Source: Methanococcoides alaskense (lineage in GTDB: Archaea; Halobacteriota; Methanosarcinia; Methanosarcinales; Methanosarcinaceae). Taken from it: a DNA stretch of 64,000 nt. Positions 1 through 9,731 of this stretch are shown here, piece by piece. The stretch is from NCBI RefSeq assembly GCF_027594145.1, contig NZ_JAQFFK010000002.1, positions 1-64,000 of the forward strand. The letters are read 5' to 3'. Within the stretch, counting starts at the first letter, position 1. Each line of letters opens with the position of its first letter. The notes beneath the pieces were generated by a model, which was not told the DNA's origin, ran no database searches, and saw nothing but the letters and a program-made list of their open reading frames with translations. The translations under genes and the position numbers were made by a program.

Positions 1-1
1 G

Positions 2-592
2 GATATTGAAAGATTTGTGTATTTCAGTTCAGCTGCTACCTACGGAAACCCTGTTGAGTTGCCAATACCTGAAACACATACGCAAGAGCCATTATCACCA
101 TATGGTGCCAGTAAGCTTGCAGGAGAAAAATATTGCCTTATGTATAACAAGGCATACGGACTACCAACGACCTGTATAAGGCCTTTCAACATATACAGCC
201 CCAGACAGGACCCCTCGAATCCGTATTCAGGAGTTATCTCAAAGTTCATGGATAAAGTTTCAGGAGGGACTGTCCCGATTATCTTCGGTGACGGAGAGCA
301 GACCAGGGATTTCATCCATGTCCAGGATGTTGTGGATCTGGTGGATCTTATGATCTCGAAGAAAGCGGCCATTGGAAATGTTTTCAATGCAGCTACAGGC
401 AAAGCCACAACTATCAATGAGCTTGCAGAGATCATAATAGAACTATTCGAAAAGGATGTCAAGCCAGACCATAAAGAACCAATTGCAGGAGATATAAAAC
501 ATAGTGTGGCCGATATTTCAAAGGCTGAGAAACTGGGATTCGCCCCGAAAGAGAGTTTGAGAAAAGGACTTGAACAATTCTTGGAAAAATGA
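2..592 (+). CDS. NAD-dependent sugar-nucleotide epimerase/dehydratase (C-terminal part)
   Basis: The frame is already open at base 2, so the N-terminal Rossmann nucleotide-binding half lies outside the window. What remains is the C-terminal two thirds of an extended short-chain dehydrogenase of the GalE/WbpP type. The catalytic serine strand (SSAATYG) is followed about 30 residues later by YGASK, which carries the catalytic Tyr and Lys. Then come the RPFN and YSP segments and the FGDGEQTRDFIHVQD motif typical of UDP-glucose or UDP-GlcNAc 4-epimerases. It probably supplies a nucleotide sugar for surface glycans, matching the sugar genes from 7.2 kb onward. Exact substrate cannot be read. It ends in TGA. 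Confidence 0.85.
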   Translation, partial: DIERFVYFSSAATYGNPVELPIPETHTQEPLSPYGASKLAGEKYCLMYNKAYGLPTTCIRPFNIYSPRQDPSNPYSGVISKFMDKVSGGTVPIIFGDGEQTRDFIHVQDVVDLVDLMISKKAAIGNVFNAATGKATTINELAEIIIELFEKDVKPDHKEPIAGDIKHSVADISKAEKLGFAPKESLRKGLEQFLEK

Positions 593-1046
593 AATATGAT
601 GAGGCTAAGAATGGTCAAATTTTAAATTAAATTCCCATGGGAGATACGATCTACACAGGTATGCAAATTCTTCACCGTTTAGCTCTGTAAATTCAAATTT
701 GCAGAGTTATTTGCAATACCATCTTCTTCTTCTTCTTCAGGAATATCTTTGATAGTTACAGCACATATCCCCGGCACCTACAGGAACTGATATTTCTGAA
801 TTATAAAAGGATACACACATCCTTTATATCTGCATATCAGCAACTGCCGATGGTGACAAAAATACAGATAGATATCAAAAGATATCCATTATGAAGAGGC
901 AAAAACAAATTCGATATAAACTGCATATCTAAATATGCGATCATAAGTATATTAACTTCATCAAAATTAGAAAAGCATGACATAGAACCACATATTATTT
1001 ATGTCTTGGAACAGATAAAATAGTAAAACAATTAAGGATGAGACCA
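593..1046. promoter_or_regulatory. Long intergenic region upstream of cdc48 with small inverted repeats
   Basis: No gene is seen in these 450 bases. They hold a short run of TTC triplets near 722-740 and two small perfect inverted repeats. One is at 871-886 (GATATC, four A, GATATC) and the other at 923-938 (GCATAT, CTAA, ATATGC). A TATA-like AT stretch lies near 990-1001, about 50 bases before the cdc48 start. The repeats could bind a regulator of cdc48. That is inference from symmetry and position only. Confidence 0.3.
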
Positions 1047-3263
1047 ATGGAAGAACTACAGATCAAAGTAGAGAAAGCACATCCAATCGATTTTGGACGG
1101 GGTATCATACGTCTTGATCCGAGCACCTTGCTCAGCTTACAGCTATCTCCAGGAGATATTGTGGAGATCGTTGGGAAAAAGAGGACCGCAGCTAAGGTCT
1201 GGCGTGCAGACCGTCAGGACTGGGGGCAGGGGATAGGTCGTATCGATGGGTTCACCCGTCAAAATGCAGGAGTAGGCATTGGGGAAAGGGTCCACATCCA
1301 AAGGACCGAGGTACTTGTGGCGGAGAAGGTCATACTGGCACCTCCTGAAGGTGTGATGATGGAATTCGGATCCAACATAACCGCCATCATCAAGCATAAT
1401 ATACTGAAACGGCCGTTCGTTGTGGGGGATGTCATCCCAATAACAAGTTCGATGACCCAATCAGCACCTGGAAATCAGGCGATACCTCTTGTTGCTATTA
1501 AGAGCGAGCCTGAAGAAGGCATTTTGATGGTCAATGAGAGTACAGAGATAGAACTGCGCCAGAAACCTGTGGAAGGTTATGAGGACACTGCCAGCGGCAT
1601 CACTTATGAGGATATTGGCGGTCTTGGGGACGAGATCCAGAGGGTCCGCGAAATGATAGAGCTGCCTCTGAAACATCATGAGATATTCCAGAGACTCAAT
1701 GTCGAACCTCCCAAAGGGATCATCCTTCATGGCCCACCAGGCACGGGAAAGACACTTATTGCAAAGGCAGTTGCCAATGAATCAAGGGCGAATTTCCTTT
1801 ATGTTGCAGGTCCTGAGATAATGGGACGGTTCTATGGAGAGAGCGAAGAACGCCTGAGAAAAATATTCGAGGAAGCGGCAGAGAATGCACCTTCCATCAT
1901 ATTCATAGATGAGATAGATTCCATTGCACCAAAACGTGAGAACGTGACAGGCGAGGTCGAACGCAGAGTGGTGGCCCAGCTTTTGACACTTATGGATGGC
2001 ATGGAGGAGAGAGGACAGATAGTCGTTATCGGAGCTACCAACCGCGTGGACTCCATCGACCCGGCCCTTCGCAGACCGGGAAGATTCGACCGTGAGATAG
2101 AGATAGGGGTGCCAGATAGCGATGACAGGCTGGAAGTGCTCCAGATACATACTCGCGGAATGCCACTTGCAGAAGATGTTGATCTTGAACATCTCTCCAC
2201 CTATACCCAGGGTTTTGTGGGTGCGGACCTGCTTTCACTTGTCCAGGAAGCTTCAATGCGGTCCCTGCGCAGGATCATCCCAGAGATAAATCTTGATGAG
2301 GATGAGATCCCACAGGAAGTACTGGAAAAGCTCATTGTCCAGGCGGATGATTTTGAGGAAGCACTTAAGGAAGTGGAACCTTCCGCCATGAGAGAGGTGT
2401 TTGTGGAAGTGCCTTCCATTACATGGGAGGATGTGGGTGGCCTTGATGATGCGAAGCAGGAGATCGTCGAAGCTGTTGAGTGGCCACTGAAACATCCGAA
2501 CAGGATCATTGAGATGGGGATCAAGGCACCCAAGGGTATCTTACTATATGGCCCTCCCGGCACCGGAAAAACCCTTATTGCACAGGCCGTAGCAAATGAG
2601 GCAAATGCTAATTTCATTAGTATAAAGGGACCTCAGATGCTGTCAAAGTTCGTGGGAGAGTCCGAGAAGGCTGTGCGTGATACTTTCAAGAAAGCAAGAC
2701 AGGTATCCCCTTGCATAATCTTCTTCGATGAGATAGATTCCATTGCTACAACGAGGATGGCAGATAGTGAGACCGGAAGAAGCTCACAACAGGTCGTCAA
2801 TCAATTGCTGACCGAGCTTGACGGACTGGAGCCTCTAAAGGAAGTAGTAGTTATTGCCGCCACCAACAGACCGGATATGCTCGATCCAGCCCTGATGCGT
2901 TCAGGAAGGTTTGACAGACTTGTGCTTGTAGGCAACTCCACGATCCAGGGAAGGGAAAGTATATTTAATATCCATACCCGCAACGTACCTTTGGATAGCG
3001 ATGTCAGTATCCAGGAGCTTGCCGCCATGACCGAAGGGTATGTGGGGGCTGACATAGAATCCGTATGCAGAGAGGCTGCAATGCTTGCAATGCGCGAGGA
3101 TTTCGAGGCGAAGAAAGTAAAGGCAAGGCATTTCTTTGCTGCAATTGAGAAGGTCAAGCCTACGATAACAGAGGATATGGCCGAATTCTATAACAAGGTC
3201 CAAGACAAACTAAAGGGTGGAACTCATAAGCAAGAAACAAGTTCTTATATGGGTTACATGTAA
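1047..3263 (+). CDS. Cdc48/VCP-type AAA+ ATPase (two AAA domains)
   Basis: This is an archaeal Cdc48/VAT unfoldase that extracts and unfolds proteins for the proteasome. Numbering from the upstream ATG at 1038, an N-terminal double-psi barrel and CDC48 domain 2 occupy about residues 5-180. AAA domain D1 has Walker A GPPGTGKT at 232-239 and Walker B IIFIDEID at 287-294. D2 has Walker A at 505-512 and Walker B IIFFDEID at 560-567. Both carry the distal [13 protein letters not shown]-type arginine-finger segments. I prefer ATG 1047 because AAGG at 1034-1037 is spaced correctly for it and too close to 1038. The last residues are GYM, close to but not exactly the HbYX proteasome-docking motif. A PRC-barrel gene follows 33 bases later. 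Confidence 0.95.
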   Translation: MEELQIKVEKAHPIDFGRGIIRLDPSTLLSLQLSPGDIVEIVGKKRTAAKVWRADRQDWGQGIGRIDGFTRQNAGVGIGERVHIQRTEVLVAEKVILAPPEGVMMEFGSNITAIIKHNILKRPFVVGDVIPITSSMTQSAPGNQAIPLVAIKSEPEEGILMVNESTEIELRQKPVEGYEDTASGITYEDIGGLGDEIQRVREMIELPLKHHEIFQRLNVEPPKGIILHGPPGTGKTLIAKAVANESRANFLYVAGPEIMGRFYGESEERLRKIFEEAAENAPSIIFIDEIDSIAPKRENVTGEVERRVVAQLLTLMDGMEERGQIVVIGATNRVDSIDPALRRPGRFDREIEIGVPDSDDRLEVLQIHTRGMPLAEDVDLEHLSTYTQGFVGADLLSLVQEASMRSLRRIIPEINLDEDEIPQEVLEKLIVQADDFEEALKEVEPSAMREVFVEVPSITWEDVGGLDDAKQEIVEAVEWPLKHPNRIIEMGIKAPKGILLYGPPGTGKTLIAQAVANEANANFISIKGPQMLSKFVGESEKAVRDTFKKARQVSPCIIFFDEIDSIATTRMADSETGRSSQQVVNQLLTELDGLEPLKEVVVIAATNRPDMLDPALMRSGRFDRLVLVGNSTIQGRESIFNIHTRNVPLDSDVSIQELAAMTEGYVGADIESVCREAAMLAMREDFEAKKVKARHFFAAIEKVKPTITEDMAEFYNKVQDKLKGGTHKQETSSYMGYM

Positions 3264-3296
3264 AGATTCTACTAAATATTCAAAGGGAGACAAAGG

Positions 3297-3566
3297 ATGG
3301 CAAAAGTGTTTGCAAAGAACCTGACCAATAAACAGGTAATGGCCACGGATGGAACCGAGCTAGGCGTACTGAACAATATAGTGATGGAAAATAAGACCGG
3401 TGAACTGGAGAACCTTATCATTAAGCCGGATATCGGCCTGGATACTTCCAAATATCAAAAGGACGGACAGTACATCGTCGTTTCTTTTGATGCAGTCAGT
3501 GCTATCAAGGATTACATAGTTGTTGATAAGCTCATAGCGAAAAGCCTGCCACGCAACAACCTGTAA
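3297..3566 (+). CDS. PRC-barrel domain protein
   Basis: This 89-residue protein is essentially one PRC-barrel domain. It has the characteristic start (AKVFAKNLTNKQVMATDGTELGV) followed by the LENLIIKPD strand. PRC barrels are small beta barrels found in ribosome maturation factor RimM and in the photosynthetic reaction centre H subunit. Methanogens carry several stand-alone copies of unknown partner. It lies 33 bases after cdc48 on the same strand with its own Shine-Dalgarno-like AAGGGAG, so cotranscription is likely. A T-rich run (3570-3577) after the stop may terminate transcription against the convergent gene at 3580. Confidence 0.85.
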   Translation: MAKVFAKNLTNKQVMATDGTELGVLNNIVMENKTGELENLIIKPDIGLDTSKYQKDGQYIVVSFDAVSAIKDYIVVDKLIAKSLPRNNL

Positions 3567-3579
3567 TTCCCTTTTTTAT

Positions 3580-4260
3580 TTAGAGAAGGCCATTGGAGAT
3601 AGCATATTCAATGGCCTCAAGGGTTCCTTTTCCAAAGGAAGCTTGGGTCATATATTTTGCAGCCTGTTTTGCTTCATCGTCGGCATTGCCGACTGCAATC
3701 CCAAACCCTGCGACCTGCATCATTTCAGCATCGTTACATGAGTCACCAATGGCAAGATAATCCGAGGGTTCAAGTCCCATAAGTTCTGCCACTTTCAAGA
3801 GCCCTGTACCTTTGTTCATGGCAGTGCTTTTGATGTGTATGGCATAACCGGTGTCGATGATCTCAATATCGATACCGTTTTCAGAGAGAGTACTGCGGAG
3901 ATCTTCGACTGCGACGTCCCTGTTAAGTACGACCTCTGTCTTGCGATATGCGGCATCGAGCTTTACCAGATCATGATATTGAGAAAGCAGCTCATATGCC
4001 TTTTCGCATTCTTCTTTGCCCTCGGCTATGATGGAGGGGCTGTCAAAACCGGTGGAGACCACGCCCCCATTCTCTGCTATTACGATACCACTGATGCCTA
4101 TTAGCTTTGCAGCAGCGTGAACATAGCACAAAGGATTGCCTGTGGACAGGACCACCGGAACGTTCAATTCGCGAAACCTTTTCGCGACATCGAGGTCCAG
4201 TGACCTGTTAGGATTGGTTATAGTTCCGTCAATATCAATGACAATAGCTTTGAGGACCAT
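3580..4260 (-). CDS. Phosphoglycolate phosphatase, archaeal HAD type
   Basis: HAD-superfamily hydrolase of 226 residues. The nucleophile motif DIDGTIT is at residues 9-15 (Asp9 nucleophile, Asp11 acid/base). Motif II is VVLSTGNP near residue 35-42, and the C-terminal metal-binding motif is GDSCNDAEM near 170-178. Length and the compact cap match the archaeal phosphoglycolate phosphatase family, which removes phosphate from 2-phosphoglycolate. Related HAD proteins act on sugar phosphates, so the substrate is by family only. It is 37 bases downstream of radA on the same strand, so it may be read through from radA. Confidence 0.85.
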   Translation of the reverse strand: MVLKAIVIDIDGTITNPNRSLDLDVAKRFRELNVPVVLSTGNPLCYVHAAAKLIGISGIVIAENGGVVSTGFDSPSIIAEGKEECEKAYELLSQYHDLVKLDAAYRKTEVVLNRDVAVEDLRSTLSENGIDIEIIDTGYAIHIKSTAMNKGTGLLKVAELMGLEPSDYLAIGDSCNDAEMMQVAGFGIAVGNADDEAKQAAKYMTQASFGKGTLEAIEYAISNGLL

Positions 4261-4297
4261 GCCATCAGATATGACGAAGAACCATATAATTGTTTAC

Positions 4298-5275
4298 TCA
4301 GGCATCCCCAATACCATCTGTTGTGACGGAGATGAGTGCTTCGCCATCCGGGAGGTTCGGGGAGTCCACGAGCTTGACTATCCTTTTCTCGCCTTTGGAT
4401 TTCCTTATGTAGAGCCTGAAGGTAGCAGTGTGGCCGAGAATGTGACCGCCTATTGGTTTTGTGGGGTCGCCGAAGAAAGCGTCAGGTTTTGACATGACCT
4501 GATTGGTGACTACCACACATGCATTGGAAAGATCCCCAAAACGCAGGATATCATGAAGATGTTTGTTGAGCTTCTGCTGCCGGTCGGCAAGTGTACCCCT
4601 ACCGATATACTCAGCCCGGAAATGGGCAGTGAGGGAGTCAACGATAAGAAGTTTGACTGGCATCTCGGTATTTTTGAGCTCGTTGGCAAGCTCATTGGCG
4701 GAGTCCACAAGAAGGATCTGATGATTGGAATTGAAGGCACGTGCCACATGGATGTTCTTGAGGAATTCCTCAGGGTCGTACTCGATGCCGTGCTTATCAG
4801 AGATACCTTTTACCATCTGTGCGATCCGTTCAGGCCTGAAGGTGTTCTCAGTATCGATCATGATCACAGAGCCACCAAGACCGCCCTGCTCGGGAGGTAA
4901 TTGTACGTTCACAGCAAGCTGATGGGCGATCTGCGTCTTTCCAGACCCGAACTCCCCATACATTTCCGTGATGGACTGGGTCTCTATCCCGCCACCCATC
5001 ATCTCATCGAATTCTGTGCACCCGGTGGACAGTTTGCCCACAAGTTTCCGCCTTTCAAGAACAAGGTCACCGGTTTCGAATCCACCGACATCCGCCGACT
5101 GCCGGGCGGCGTTGATTATCTTTGCAGCTGTAGATTCCCCGATCTCCGCACTGTTGGCAAGTTCTGCCGGGGAGGCTACAGCAATGGCTTCAATGGTAGT
5201 GAATCCAGCATCTTTGAGCTTCTGTGCTGTTGCCGGTCCTACGTGATCAAGATCTTCCAATAATACTTCTGTCAT
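4298..5275 (-). CDS. radA: DNA repair and recombination protein RadA
   Basis: Archaeal RecA/Rad51 recombinase of normal length (325 residues). An N-terminal helix-hairpin-helix DNA-binding domain spans about residues 1-60 ([20 protein letters not shown]). The ATPase core follows, with Walker A GEFGSGKT at 107-114 and Walker [10 protein letters not shown] near 215. The C-terminal [23 protein letters not shown] segment is typical of RadA. A good Shine-Dalgarno AAGGAG sits nine bases before the ATG. It forms nucleoprotein filaments and drives strand exchange. A TATA-like element on this strand lies near 5350-5358. Confidence 0.97.
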   Translation of the reverse strand: MTEVLLEDLDHVGPATAQKLKDAGFTTIEAIAVASPAELANSAEIGESTAAKIINAARQSADVGGFETGDLVLERRKLVGKLSTGCTEFDEMMGGGIETQSITEMYGEFGSGKTQIAHQLAVNVQLPPEQGGLGGSVIMIDTENTFRPERIAQMVKGISDKHGIEYDPEEFLKNIHVARAFNSNHQILLVDSANELANELKNTEMPVKLLIVDSLTAHFRAEYIGRGTLADRQQKLNKHLHDILRFGDLSNACVVVTNQVMSKPDAFFGDPTKPIGGHILGHTATFRLYIRKSKGEKRIVKLVDSPNLPDGEALISVTTDGIGDA

Positions 5276-5661
5276 TTTTAATTACTCCTTGAGGTGCACC
5301 AGTTTTTTTGGTTCATGTGTGCACATTAGTTCTTCAATTATCTTCAGGACTATATATACGTGAGCTAAGCGGGTTGAAAGTATTCGATTGAAAAATGGTC
5401 AAAAATTCAAGATGCTTAGTTAAAATTAAGTTACCCATTGGTAAGGTATTTTGGCCACAAGAAAGAGACATCATTGCCTGATTAGCTGACATCATATGAA
5501 CCAAATGGAAGGATGCTATTGAACAATTAGTAACTGGGCCATACAGAAATTACCCCGTGCCCATGTTTTTTCAAATATCATGCAATTTCACGCAATTTAT
5601 GCCCACCAATCCAAAAAACGCAGTCATAACACTTAATATATTTACAGATCCAGTCAAGATC
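5276..5661. promoter_or_regulatory. Divergent promoter region between radA and a YdjM-like gene
   Basis: A minus-strand TATA-like stretch (5350-5358) is placed for radA. A plus-strand TATA-like stretch at 5633-5641 lies about 25 bases before the ATG at 5662, as in a leaderless archaeal transcript. Two 8-base palindromes built on GTGCAC occur at 5292-5299 and 5319-5326, inside the probable radA leader. No gene is seen. Confidence 0.4.
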
Positions 5662-6210
5662 ATGTTTATCATTGGGCATTTGGGGCTTACACTGGCGATA
5701 TTTTTGATCATCTCACTTCTTATTCCGTCCATTAGGAAGAGGATCGATTATCGGTTCGTTGCCATCGGGGCACTTTTACCGGACCTTATCGACAAGCCGA
5801 TAGGGAGATTGTTCTTTGAAGAAATATTTGCCAATGGAAGGATCTTTGCCCACACATTCTTGTTCGTAGTAGCCCTATTCCTTTTGGGCGTCTTTATTTA
5901 CAGGCAGCAGAGGGAAAATGGATCAGGAATGATCGTTCTGTCTTTTGCCAGCCTCATGCATATTTTACAGGACCGTATGTGGTTAGTACCACAAACGTTC
6001 CTGTGGCCTGTTATGGGATGGGAATTCCCGCAGGGGTCTGTTTATGGAGGATTCTCACATTACATTTCCGTAGTTACCACGAACAGTTTTGCACCGGAGG
6101 TCTCGAACACATACATGTTCGAACTTGCAGGACTTGGAGTGTTCATCGTAGTGATATACTGGCAACTCTTCAGGATCATTGTACCACACACAACAGATCA
6201 GGATCTATAA
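5662..6210 (+). CDS. YdjM-like membrane-bound putative metal-dependent hydrolase
   Basis: This is an integral membrane protein of about 182 residues. From the ATG at 5662 the sequence starts with a conserved GHLG and a long hydrophobic helix. The ALLPDLIDKP motif and a later AHT follow, then an HILQDRMW stretch. Such His/Asp motifs between membrane helices are typical of the YdjM/DUF457 family, annotated as putative metal-dependent hydrolases. The substrate is unknown. An upstream ATG at 5557 keeps the frame open, but those 35 residues are atypical, and a TATA box about 25 bases before 5662 favours the later start. No clear operon partner. Confidence 0.7.
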   Translation: MFIIGHLGLTLAIFLIISLLIPSIRKRIDYRFVAIGALLPDLIDKPIGRLFFEEIFANGRIFAHTFLFVVALFLLGVFIYRQQRENGSGMIVLSFASLMHILQDRMWLVPQTFLWPVMGWEFPQGSVYGGFSHYISVVTTNSFAPEVSNTYMFELAGLGVFIVVIYWQLFRIIVPHTTDQDL

Positions 6211-6307
6211 CATTTATTTAGAGAGTGTTGATCACCGATCTTAAACCACTTACCCATTCCCACACCACCATCCCGACTACCAAGCCCGCCAATCCATCAT
6301 AACACTT

Positions 6308-6799
6308 ATGACATACGAACCCCTTTTGCAAGCGATGGGAAGAACAGCGGTAGGAGGAACCTTTGAATTCCTTCACGATGGCCACACGGCACTGATCAGA
6401 AGGGCGTTCGAGATGGCGGAAGGCGATATTGTGGATATCGGCCTGACATCCGATGAGATGGCAAGACAGAAGAACAGGAACATTCCCGACATCAACACCC
6501 GTAAGAAGAATCTGACCACCTTCATCGAGCAACTTGGCATACCCGAAAAAAGGTACAATATACAGACCCTGAAGGATCCTTACGGCTCTACCCTTGAGGA
6601 AAATTATGAGTTCATCGTAGTGTCCCCCGAGACACACCCCGTAGCCCTGAAGATCAATGAGATCAGAAAAAGTGCAGGAAGGCCCGAAATAAAGATAGTG
6701 AGCATAAACTACGTAATGGCTGATGACGACATGCCCATATCCTCCACCCGTATCGGCCAGGGAGAGATCGATGTGCACGGACATATGAAGCTCAAGTGA
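6308..6799 (+). CDS. coaD: Phosphopantetheine adenylyltransferase (archaeal CoaD)
   Basis: Nucleotidyltransferase of 163 residues making dephospho-CoA from 4'-phosphopantetheine and ATP. The TxxxH-type nucleotide-binding segment is VGGTFEFLHDGH, with HDGH at 23-26. A C-terminal SSTRIGQGEID motif near 145-155 matches the ISSTRI signature of the family. The archaeal/eukaryotic form is distinct from bacterial CoaD, hence some annotation as cytidylyltransferase-related. It stands alone. The phosphopantetheine it handles is also the prosthetic group needed by the ACP at 10.5 kb. A second possible start lies at 6335. Confidence 0.88.
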   Translation: MTYEPLLQAMGRTAVGGTFEFLHDGHTALIRRAFEMAEGDIVDIGLTSDEMARQKNRNIPDINTRKKNLTTFIEQLGIPEKRYNIQTLKDPYGSTLEENYEFIVVSPETHPVALKINEIRKSAGRPEIKIVSINYVMADDDMPISSTRIGQGEIDVHGHMKLK

Positions 6800-6808
6800 G
6801 ATGGATTT

Positions 6809-6839
6809 CAGGTGTGAACTACTGGCTTCCAAACACCTG
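6809..6839 (+). terminator. Hairpin after coaD
   Basis: CAGGTGT at 6809-6815 pairs with ACACCTG at 6833-6839, ten bases beyond the coaD stop codon. A T-rich stretch (6871-6890) follows after about 30 bases. The stem is short and the loop long (17 bases), so terminator function is tentative. Confidence 0.25.
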
Positions 6840-6988
6840 CAAAAGTACTAATTATTATCAATATGTATGTTTCTTTTTTAATATATTTTAAAAGATGCGA
6901 CCGATTTACTTAAATATTTATAGACTACTTAAAATATTGGGTGTAAAGGTGGTAATCCAAAAATTGGCGCCCGGAATTGGTGGTAAGT

Positions 6989-7135
6989 ATGATCAGTGTA
7001 GAGAAGACATGCCCTGTATGTGGCAATAAGTTTGTGGTAGATAAGAGCGTAGCTGAGAGAGACTTGTTTTGTACGCTCGGGTGTTGTTTGAAGAGTACGA
7101 GCAATAGCTCGCAGAGTGATTGTGTGCAGGCTTGA
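6989..7135 (+). CDS. Small zinc-ribbon protein (48 residues)
   Basis: A short gene starts at ATG 6989 and stops at TGA 7133-7135. The product contains TCPVCGNKF near residues 7-15 and FCTLGCC near 27-33. These are two cysteine pairs that would bind one zinc ion, as in rubredoxin-like or zinc-ribbon knuckles. A GGTGGTAAGT sequence just before the ATG can serve as ribosome binding site. A TATA-like stretch at 6908-6920 fits transcription from about 6945. Small zinc fingers of this kind are common and mostly uncharacterised in Methanosarcinales. The function is unknown. Confidence 0.6.
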   Translation: MISVEKTCPVCGNKFVVDKSVAERDLFCTLGCCLKSTSNSSQSDCVQA

Positions 7136-7231
7136 GAAGATCAACCAGCATTAAAGACGTGTAGACTTATAAGGATCGTGAACATTAGTCGTACTTGTAT
7201 TCGATCCATCTATTTTTAAGGAATAATTATC

Positions 7232-8164
7232 ATGTTACGTGTAGGAGTTATCGGAACCGGAGCTATGGGTGTTAACCATATAAGGATATATCATGAGATG
7301 GAAGGCGTGGAACTTGTCGGAATCTCAGATATCGATGAGAAAAGGGTGAATGAACTTTCCAGAAAATACGAAACCGAGCCATTTACAGACTACAAGAGGC
7401 TGCTTGGGAAAGACCTGGATGCTATTAGCATCGTTGTCCCGACAAAGCTCCATAAACGGGTGTGTCTTGATGCCCTTGAAGCCGGGGCAAATGTGCTTGT
7501 GGAAAAGCCCATAGCGGATACGCCGGAAAATGCAAATATAATGATACAGGCTGCAAAGAATGCAGGAAAAGCATTAATGATCGGACACATAGAGAGGTTC
7601 AATCCGGCGGTCATCAAGCTTAAGGAGATCATAGATGAGGGGCTGCTTGGAAAGATAGTTTCCATTTCGACCCGAAGGGTCGGCCCATACAATCCAAGAA
7701 TAAGGGATGTGGGTGTGATCCTGGATATAGGAGTGCACGACATCGATATCATTTCATACCTTTACGGCCTTGAAGTAAACAACGTTCATGCCATTGCAGG
7801 TGCAGACATCCATCCGTTCGAGGACCATGCGTCCATCCACCTGAGATTTGACCATGACCTGACAGGACTTGTGGATACCAACTGGCTGACCCCTCACAAG
7901 ATACGCAACCTTACCGCCGTAGGAATTAAAGGCGTGGCATATCTGGACTACATCAACCAGACATTAGAGCTGCATGATGAGAACTGGATAAGGGAAGCAA
8001 AAGTGGACAAGGCTGAGCCTCTCAGGAACGAACTTGAACATTTCATCAAATGTGTGAGCACAGGTGAAAAGATACATCCCAACGGAGAGAACGGAAAGCA
8101 CGCACTGGAAGTCTGCATGGCTGCCATTGAGTCATACAAACAGGAAAAGACTATCCAATTGTGA
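7232..8164 (+). CDS. Gfo/Idh/MocA oxidoreductase, probable UDP-N-acetylglucosamine 3-dehydrogenase
   Basis: NAD-dependent oxidoreductase of 310 residues. The N-terminal Rossmann fold has GTGAMG at 8-13, the catalytic-lysine motif EKP is at 91-93, and a GFO_IDH_MocA C-terminal sheet domain follows with DIGVHDID near 165-172. In Methanococcus a relative oxidises UDP-GlcNAc at C3 on the way to diamino sugars of N-linked glycans. The neighbour at 8218 is a nucleotide-sugar 6-dehydrogenase, which supports a role in S-layer glycan precursor synthesis. Substrate assignment rests on context and family. SDs are weak, but AAGGAATAATTATC precedes the ATG. Confidence 0.75.
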   Translation: MLRVGVIGTGAMGVNHIRIYHEMEGVELVGISDIDEKRVNELSRKYETEPFTDYKRLLGKDLDAISIVVPTKLHKRVCLDALEAGANVLVEKPIADTPENANIMIQAAKNAGKALMIGHIERFNPAVIKLKEIIDEGLLGKIVSISTRRVGPYNPRIRDVGVILDIGVHDIDIISYLYGLEVNNVHAIAGADIHPFEDHASIHLRFDHDLTGLVDTNWLTPHKIRNLTAVGIKGVAYLDYINQTLELHDENWIREAKVDKAEPLRNELEHFIKCVSTGEKIHPNGENGKHALEVCMAAIESYKQEKTIQL

Positions 8165-8217
8165 TCGCTACATATTAAATTTTTACATTTATAAAACGGA
8201 TAACACAGGTTGATATA

Positions 8218-9636
8218 ATGAGTGACAAGTTACAGAAAATTATGGATGCACGAGGACCAATCAAAAAGATAGGCGTGCTAGGTATGGGATATGTAGGTAT
8301 TCCTGCTGCTGCTCTGTTTGCAGATGTAGATGATTTTGAAAAGGTGCTGGGTTTCCAGAGGAACTCCGCTTCATCCGGCTACAAGATCGATATGATCAAC
8401 AACGGCGAAAGCCCGTTGAAAGGTGAAGAACCCGGCCTTGAAGACCTCTTAAGAAAAGTCACCGATGCCAAAAAGTTCGAGTGCACCCCAGATTTCTCAA
8501 GAATTGCAGAGATGGACGCAGTGACCCTGGCCATCCAGACCCCATTTGCGAACCCTGCAGACCTCATCCCTGATTTCGGAGCCCTCATCGAAGGCATACG
8601 CAATGTGGGTAAATACCTCACCCCCGGCACACTGGTAGTGCTTGAATCCACCGTCACCCCGGGAACCACAAAAGGAATGGCCAAAGACATCCTCGAAGAG
8701 GAATCCGGCCTGATAGCAGGAGAGGATTTCGCCCTGGCCCACGCTCCTGAACGCGTGATGGTAGGACGCCTCCTGAAGAACATCCAGGAACACGACAGAA
8801 TTGTCGGAGGAATAGACGAGACCAGCACAAAGCGAGCCATCGAGCTATACTCCCCGGTCCTCACAAAGGGAAAGATCATCCCAATGTCCGCCACGGCCGC
8901 CGAGGTCACCAAAACCGCAGAGAACACCTTCCGTGACCTCCAGATCGCAGCAGCCAACCAGCTCGCCCTCTATTGCGAGTCCATGAGAATCAACTTCTAC
9001 GATGTCCGTGCCGGAATAGACAGCCTGAAAGGCGAAGGCATCACAAGAGCCATCCTCTGGCCCGGAGCCGGAGTAGGCGGCCACTGCCTGACAAAAGACA
9101 CCTATCACCTTGAAAGAGGTATAGAGATAGCCGGCGAAACGCCCCTTGACTACCCCGAAAATGCTGACTCCATCTACGTCCTCGCAAGAAAAGTGAACGA
9201 CTTCATGCCCGCCCACATGTTCAAGCTCACTGAAGATGCCCTTGCAGCCACCGGCAAAAAGATCAAAGGCTCAAAGATCGCCATGCTTGGCTGGGCCTTC
9301 ATCAATGATTCCGATGATGCGAGGAATCCCCCATCCGAACCATACAGGGATCTACTTATCGAAGCCGGTGCTGAAGTGATGGTACATGATCCGCATGTTT
9401 TAAGCTATCCAAATGTTGAGATCGAGAAAGATATGGGATCAGTAGTGAAAGATGCTGATGCGGTCGTGATCCTGACCGGTCACTCCGAATACTTCAAACT
9501 GAGCCCTGCGGATGTTAAAGCATTGATGGGTAAAGATCAGCCTGTTATTGTGGATGGCAGGAACGTTATTGATCCTACTGTTTTTGTTGATGGAGGGTTC
9601 GTTTATCGAGGGATTGGAAGAGGGGATGTTAACTGA
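8218..9636 (+). CDS. UDP-sugar 6-dehydrogenase (UDP-ManNAc or UDP-GlcNAc dehydrogenase, WecC family)
   Basis: Three-domain UDP-glucose/GDP-mannose dehydrogenase of 472 residues. The N-terminal NAD site is GVLGMGYVG at 19-27. The central dimerisation domain has TAENTFRDLQIA near 232-243. The catalytic cysteine is Cys290 in GVGGHCLTKD, and the C-terminal UDP-binding domain ends in VDGRNVIDP. It oxidises a 6-CH2OH to a uronic acid in two steps. Family and length fit UDP-N-acetylmannosamine dehydrogenase best, but UDP-GlcNAc or UDP-Glc are possible. A decayed copy of the last ~60 codons of such a gene lies at 15142-15329, on the far side of the acyl-carrier cluster. Confidence 0.85.
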   Translation: MSDKLQKIMDARGPIKKIGVLGMGYVGIPAAALFADVDDFEKVLGFQRNSASSGYKIDMINNGESPLKGEEPGLEDLLRKVTDAKKFECTPDFSRIAEMDAVTLAIQTPFANPADLIPDFGALIEGIRNVGKYLTPGTLVVLESTVTPGTTKGMAKDILEEESGLIAGEDFALAHAPERVMVGRLLKNIQEHDRIVGGIDETSTKRAIELYSPVLTKGKIIPMSATAAEVTKTAENTFRDLQIAAANQLALYCESMRINFYDVRAGIDSLKGEGITRAILWPGAGVGGHCLTKDTYHLERGIEIAGETPLDYPENADSIYVLARKVNDFMPAHMFKLTEDALAATGKKIKGSKIAMLGWAFINDSDDARNPPSEPYRDLLIEAGAEVMVHDPHVLSYPNVEIEKDMGSVVKDADAVVILTGHSEYFKLSPADVKALMGKDQPVIVDGRNVIDPTVFVDGGFVYRGIGRGDVN

Positions 9637-9731
9637 ACATATGAGGGAATAAGTTTAGAAGGAGATAATACAGTGATCCAGAGGACATGGAACTGCGGTA
9701 TTTTGTGTGCATATATATGTGGGGAACTGGT

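Noticed and set aside
6809-6823. CAGGTGTGAACTACT resembling the IS right-end junction at 27785-27799
   Set aside because: The match is only 15 bases, part of it is host sequence at the other site, and here it forms one arm of a local hairpin. Chance or hairpin function is more likely than an IS relic.
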